Origin: Gordonia alkanivorans NBRC 16433
GTDB taxonomy: Bacteria; Actinomycetota; Actinomycetes; Mycobacteriales; Mycobacteriaceae
Direction of reading: 5' to 3'
Assembly (NCBI RefSeq): GCF_000225505.1
Contig: NZ_BACI01000108.1
Location: forward strand, 1-42,751
DNA: 42,751 nucleotides
Shown: one piece after another, positions 39,703-42,751 of the stretch
Layout of the letters: each line of letters begins with the position of its first letter
How positions within the stretch are numbered: position 1 is the stretch's first letter
The notes under the pieces: generated by a model
Database searches by the model: none
Told to the model about the DNA's origin: nothing
Seen by the model: only the letters and a program-made list of their open reading frames with translations
Position numbers and translations under genes: made by a program

Positions 39703-40553
39703 CTCGTGTACCCGTGAGCCGAACTGCCGCCTATTCCCCGGACGTTCTGGGGTTCCCGCCGCGCCAGGAATGGACCGCCGAGTCCACCACGCGCGCGTTG
39801 GTCCGCGGCTCGACGATCCAGGCCGAACGGATCCTGGTGAAGTGGGCGACCGATCCGGTGACGCTCCTGCAGTCCCTGCTGTTCCCGGCGATCATGGTCC
39901 TGATGTTCTGGCTGGTACTGGACCGATCGGTCAGCGCCCACTCCGGGACGTCGAGCGTCTTCGGCATGGTCCCGATGGTGGCGCTGGTCGGTGCGATGTC
40001 CGGTGCGTCGATCAGCGGTCTCGGGCTCCGCAGGGAACGCACCTCGGGGCTGCTGACCAAGATGTGGGTTCTGCCCGTCCACCGCGCGTCGGCGATGGTC
40101 GGACGCCTGCTGGCCGAGGCGGTCCGCGTCGTCGTCACGGTCAGCGCTGTCCTCGCGGTCGGCACCATCATCGGCTTCCGGATCGAGTCAGGCGTTGTCG
40201 GCTATCTCGCGATCCTCGGGATCACCCTCGTCTTCGGGCTGTCCTTCTCGATCATGGTGACCGCCCTCGCCCTGCTCAGCCGGGACTCGCACATCGTCGA
40301 ATGGGTGGCCATCGGCACCAACCTCGCGATGTTCTTCAACACGGGTTTCGTTCCCGCCGAGTCGTATCCGGGGTGGCTGCAGCCGATCGTCGAGTATCAG
40401 CCGCTCAGCTGCGCGGTCAACGCGATCCGCGGGTTGGCCGCCGGTGGACCGATCGCCGAACCGCTCCTGCTCACCGTCGCCTGGTCGGCCGCGCTGCTGC
40501 TGTTCTTCACGCGGCCGACGCTCGCCGGCTACCGGCGGGCGGCGGGACGATGA
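39699..40553 (+). CDS. ABC-2 type permease, DrrB/DrrC-like (second)
   Basis: This second permease is also 284 residues, with the same layout: a polar N-terminus of about 60 residues, then hydrophobic spans such as SLLFPAIMVLMFWLVL, FGMVPMVALVGAM, VVVTVSAVLAVGTIIGF, YLAILGITLVFGLSF and WSAALLLFF. The C-terminal loop GFVPAESYPGWLQPIVEYQPLSC parallels that of the first permease, so the pair are paralogues. ATG 39699 is fixed by the ATGA overlap; the longer open frame reaching back to 38619 is a shadow over the first permease. Its stop TGA abuts the convergent glycosyltransferase stop, forming TGATCA with no base between the two genes. Confidence 0.9.
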   Translation: MTRVPVSRTAAYSPDVLGFPPRQEWTAESTTRALVRGSTIQAERILVKWATDPVTLLQSLLFPAIMVLMFWLVLDRSVSAHSGTSSVFGMVPMVALVGAMSGASISGLGLRRERTSGLLTKMWVLPVHRASAMVGRLLAEAVRVVVTVSAVLAVGTIIGFRIESGVVGYLAILGITLVFGLSFSIMVTALALLSRDSHIVEWVAIGTNLAMFFNTGFVPAESYPGWLQPIVEYQPLSCAVNAIRGLAAGGPIAEPLLLTVAWSAALLLFFTRPTLAGYRRAAGR

Positions 40554-42446
40554 TCAGCCGTAGTAGCAGCGGTACTTGATGCTGCCCTTGATCCGGCCGA
40601 GGAAGTTGCCGGCCGTGAACAGCCACCTGCCGGTCGGCACTCGGGTGATCACCGTGGGTAGCAACGGATTCCGGATCAAAATGAAGAGGAACATGTCGAG
40701 GGTCACGTACCACGGCCAGCGCGGCATCCCGTAGTGGCGATAGTCGGAATACAGCTGGACCGTGCCCATCCCGCACGTCACCGACTGTCGCCATAGGCCC
40801 GCGAGCGTATCCCGCAGACGGTAGGCGACGAGCGCCTTGGGAGCGAGACCGAGTGTCCCCCCGGACAACTGGACCCGGATCAGGAAATCGGAGTCCTCTG
40901 CGGCGTTCACATAGTCGACATCGAAGCCGCCCACCCGCTCGTACACGTCCCGCCAGACCCCGACATTGCAGGTCGGATGCACCTGCAGGAATCCCTGCAG
41001 GGCGTACGGTTCATCGGCCGGCAGCATCTGGCGCCAACTCTGGACCTCCGGCGAGTTGAGCGAATGGGTCTCGAGCCCGCCGCCCACCGCCGAATGACGC
41101 GTTGCGACCGCGGTCAATTCGGTGAGCCACTCCGGATACACGCGGTCGTCGGCGTCGCACAGCGCGATGAAGTCACCGTCGGCCGAGGCCACGCCGGCGT
41201 TCCGGGCGTACGAGATCCCTCGCACCGCGGAGGCGTCAACCCAGCGCATCCGGAGGCGCTCCCGCAATGAGTGGTGTTCGACGTGTTCCCGTAATCCGTC
41301 GGTGGATCCGTTGTCCGCGATGATGACCTCGAAGGGGCGTTCATAGGTCTGGGCCGCCAGTGCCTCGAGCTGGATGTCGATGACGTCGACGCAGTCGAGT
41401 GCCGAGATCACGACCGACACCAACTCGGGAAGCGGACGTTCGACGTCCTCGCAGCGTTCGGTCACCCGCGGTTTCTCCACTTCATTCTCTCGATCGCCTC
41501 CCGTCAGACCGTGGGCGCGGCCCAACGTCCGGTCGGGTATGCGGCCGGTCTCGCCGGCGGCGGCTGCGCGGAGGCCCGCACAGGTCAGGTAGACACGTGC
41601 GGGTCGGTCGGTGCCGATGAGCATCGCGCGCCCCCGGGCGATGACGTCCTTCGCGACCGACGCGGCACTCCAGAGGGGTTCGGTCCGCGAGTAGCGGCGG
41701 TACAGAACCGCTCGGTTGCGGGCGATGTAGTAGTGCCGGAACGGCGCATCCTCGGTGAACTCGACGGCGGCGCCCGCGCCCCGGCCACGGAGCAACCATC
41801 GAAGCGGCCGCGGCGGGGTCCATGTTGCGGCCCGTCCCAGTCGGTGCCGAATCCGGTTGCCCGGCACGATGAGTGCGTGGCCGCCGGCTGCGCGGGCGCG
41901 CAGGTAGAACTCGGTTTCCACGCAGTCGATGAACAGCGACTCGTCGAACAGACCGATCTTCTCGAAGAGGCTACGCGTGACGAGAAGGCCCGACTGCAAG
42001 GGCTCGAAAGCCAGGGTCAGCCCCTCGACGGCAAACCAGAACGGGGCCACGTCGTCGTTGATGTAGGCCGGCGATGCCATCACGTCCGACAGTCCGAGCG
42101 ACTTGGCCAGTTCAAGGTGATCGACGGCCCGTCGGACGTAGTCCGGTTCGAGTGAGGTGTCCTGGTCGAGGGTGAGGACGGCGTCGGCATCTCGCGAAAG
42201 CGCCTCACGGACACCCTGGTTGAGAGCGTGTGCGATGCCCTGGTTCGATCCCGACTCGAGCACAGTCGCACCGGCCGCCGCGCAGTCGTCGAGGACGGTC
42301 CGCACGGCTCCCCGCGGGTCGGTCGTCAGCGACGGCGATCCGTCGTCGACGACGATCACCGAATCCACCTGCCGGAGAACATTCGCCACGGAATCGACGA
42401 GTTCTCGCGTCGGCTCGAAGGTGGGGATGACGGCGACCACGGTCAT
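40554..42446 (-). CDS. Two-domain family 2 glycosyltransferase
   Basis: This 630-residue protein carries two GT-A domains. The N-terminal half (about 1-300) resembles rhamnosyltransferase-type GT2 enzymes: VVAVIPTFEP, IVVDDGS and metal motif LDQDT (93-97). The C-terminal half (about 342-630) has EVIIADNGSTD, CDADD (430-434), AEDSDFLIR and the tail GRIKGSIKYR, and is a paralogue of the 287-residue enzyme at 19298-20161. A polar linker (about 300-341) joins them. Its ATG overlaps the stop of the thioesterase gene as ATGA, so it is co-transcribed with an assembly-line gene. Two active sites suggest addition of two sugars or of a disaccharide. Donor and acceptor are unknown. Confidence 0.85.
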   Translation of the reverse strand: MTVVAVIPTFEPTRELVDSVANVLRQVDSVIVVDDGSPSLTTDPRGAVRTVLDDCAAAGATVLESGSNQGIAHALNQGVREALSRDADAVLTLDQDTSLEPDYVRRAVDHLELAKSLGLSDVMASPAYINDDVAPFWFAVEGLTLAFEPLQSGLLVTRSLFEKIGLFDESLFIDCVETEFYLRARAAGGHALIVPGNRIRHRLGRAATWTPPRPLRWLLRGRGAGAAVEFTEDAPFRHYYIARNRAVLYRRYSRTEPLWSAASVAKDVIARGRAMLIGTDRPARVYLTCAGLRAAAAGETGRIPDRTLGRAHGLTGGDRENEVEKPRVTERCEDVERPLPELVSVVISALDCVDVIDIQLEALAAQTYERPFEVIIADNGSTDGLREHVEHHSLRERLRMRWVDASAVRGISYARNAGVASADGDFIALCDADDRVYPEWLTELTAVATRHSAVGGGLETHSLNSPEVQSWRQMLPADEPYALQGFLQVHPTCNVGVWRDVYERVGGFDVDYVNAAEDSDFLIRVQLSGGTLGLAPKALVAYRLRDTLAGLWRQSVTCGMGTVQLYSDYRHYGMPRWPWYVTLDMFLFILIRNPLLPTVITRVPTGRWLFTAGNFLGRIKGSIKYRCYYG

Positions 42447-42751
42447 GACGGGGTTCCTTCGTTGTCGGTGAGATAGAGAGCGGCCGACACCGCGGCGGCC
42501 GTGGCGGTCACGTGCGGAGCACGCATCATCGCGTGATGGTCGGCGGCGACCGTGACGGTGCGCATGCGACCGGTCACCATCCGCGCCCAGGTGTCGGGAT
42601 GGTCGGGGTTCTCAGCGGCGCGGATCAAGGTGATGTCACCCCGGTACGGCGTCGGCCGGTGGCGCCGGATCTGCTGACGACCGAGATCCCAGAAGACGTT
42701 CCACTGCAGGGTCGTCGGGAGGTTCCACCAGCCGGCGGTCACGACCAGGGC
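42443..42751 (-). CDS. C-terminus of an NRPS-type thioesterase (partial, cut by the window edge)
   Basis: This is an open frame running off the right edge, with 102 visible residues and a stop at 42443. The segment YRGDITLIRAAENPDHPDTWARM followed by VTVAADHHAMMRAPHV matches the end of type I thioesterase domains: the last strand with a charged loop, then the catalytic His in a GDH-like turn and a Pro-Val helix. Type I domains usually close an NRPS, so the rest of a second assembly-line protein probably lies beyond the window. A stand-alone thioesterase is possible. It is ATGA-coupled to the two-domain glycosyltransferase. GTG 42742 is an internal codon, not a start. Confidence 0.7.
   Translation of the reverse strand, partial: ALVVTAGWWNLPTTLQWNVFWDLGRQQIRRHRPTPYRGDITLIRAAENPDHPDTWARMVTGRMRTVTVAADHHAMMRAPHVTATAAAVSAALYLTDNEGTPS

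Noticed and set aside
19298..42751. Glycopeptidolipid locus of the mycobacterial type
   Set aside because: No methyltransferase, acyltransferase or MmpL gene is seen, while the starter C domain, iron box and DrrABC exporter point to a siderophore.
1..42751. tRNA, rRNA or tmRNA genes
   Set aside because: No stretch in the intergenic regions shows the conserved arms or sequences of these genes.

Overview
The window is high-GC actinobacterial DNA, most likely Gordonia or a close relative in the Mycobacteriales. The evidence is a DUF222/13E12-type HNH protein behind a mycobacterial-type LexA box, an IdeR/DtxR iron box, IS481-family elements, lipobox lipoproteins and GC-rich third codon positions throughout. 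The genus is an inference; nothing in the window names the organism.

Left part (1-7733): an IS481-like element with a frameshifted transposase and repeated terminal motifs; an HNH/DUF222 gene whose promoter carries a near-perfect SOS box; a four-unit array of small hairpins about 43 bp apart; a lipase-like lipoprotein divergent from a polysaccharide-deacetylase-like lipoprotein; a deleted and frameshifted relic of a second IS481 transposase whose stop codon interlocks with that of the deacetylase gene; and a secreted protein with a Cys/His/Asp-Asn arrangement.

Middle part (7832-19239): a catabolic locus. The minus operon reads MaoC hydratase, CaiB CoA-transferase, MmgE/PrpD, acyl-CoA dehydrogenase, CitE-like lyase, with ATGA overlaps at all but one junction. 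Divergent from it is a plus operon of HyuA and HyuB (ATP-dependent hydantoinase/oxoprolinase type) and an amidase, followed by a convergent GntR/FCD regulator. The gene set suggests ring opening or de-amidation of a cyclic amide or imide, CoA activation, dehydrogenation, hydration and C-C cleavage to central metabolites. The substrate is unknown.

Right part (19298-42751): a nonribosomal peptide locus with siderophore signatures. One 17.4-kb minus-strand NRPS coding region has the order C-A-T-C-A-T-C-A-T-C-A-T-C-A-T-C. It starts with an EntF-like starter C domain and is split into two ORFs by a single-base frameshift at the C3/A3 junction. It is followed by an ATGA-coupled family 2 glycosyltransferase. 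Divergent from it across a 305-bp region with an IdeR-type box is a DrrABC-like ABC exporter operon. Convergent with the exporter is a two-domain family 2 glycosyltransferase, ATGA-coupled to the C-terminus of a thioesterase-bearing protein cut by the window edge. The two glycosyltransferases are paralogues sharing a C-terminal tail. Together these suggest an iron-regulated, exported and possibly glycosylated peptide siderophore. No NRPS-associated MbtH, aryl-acid, hydroxylase or uptake gene is visible in the window.
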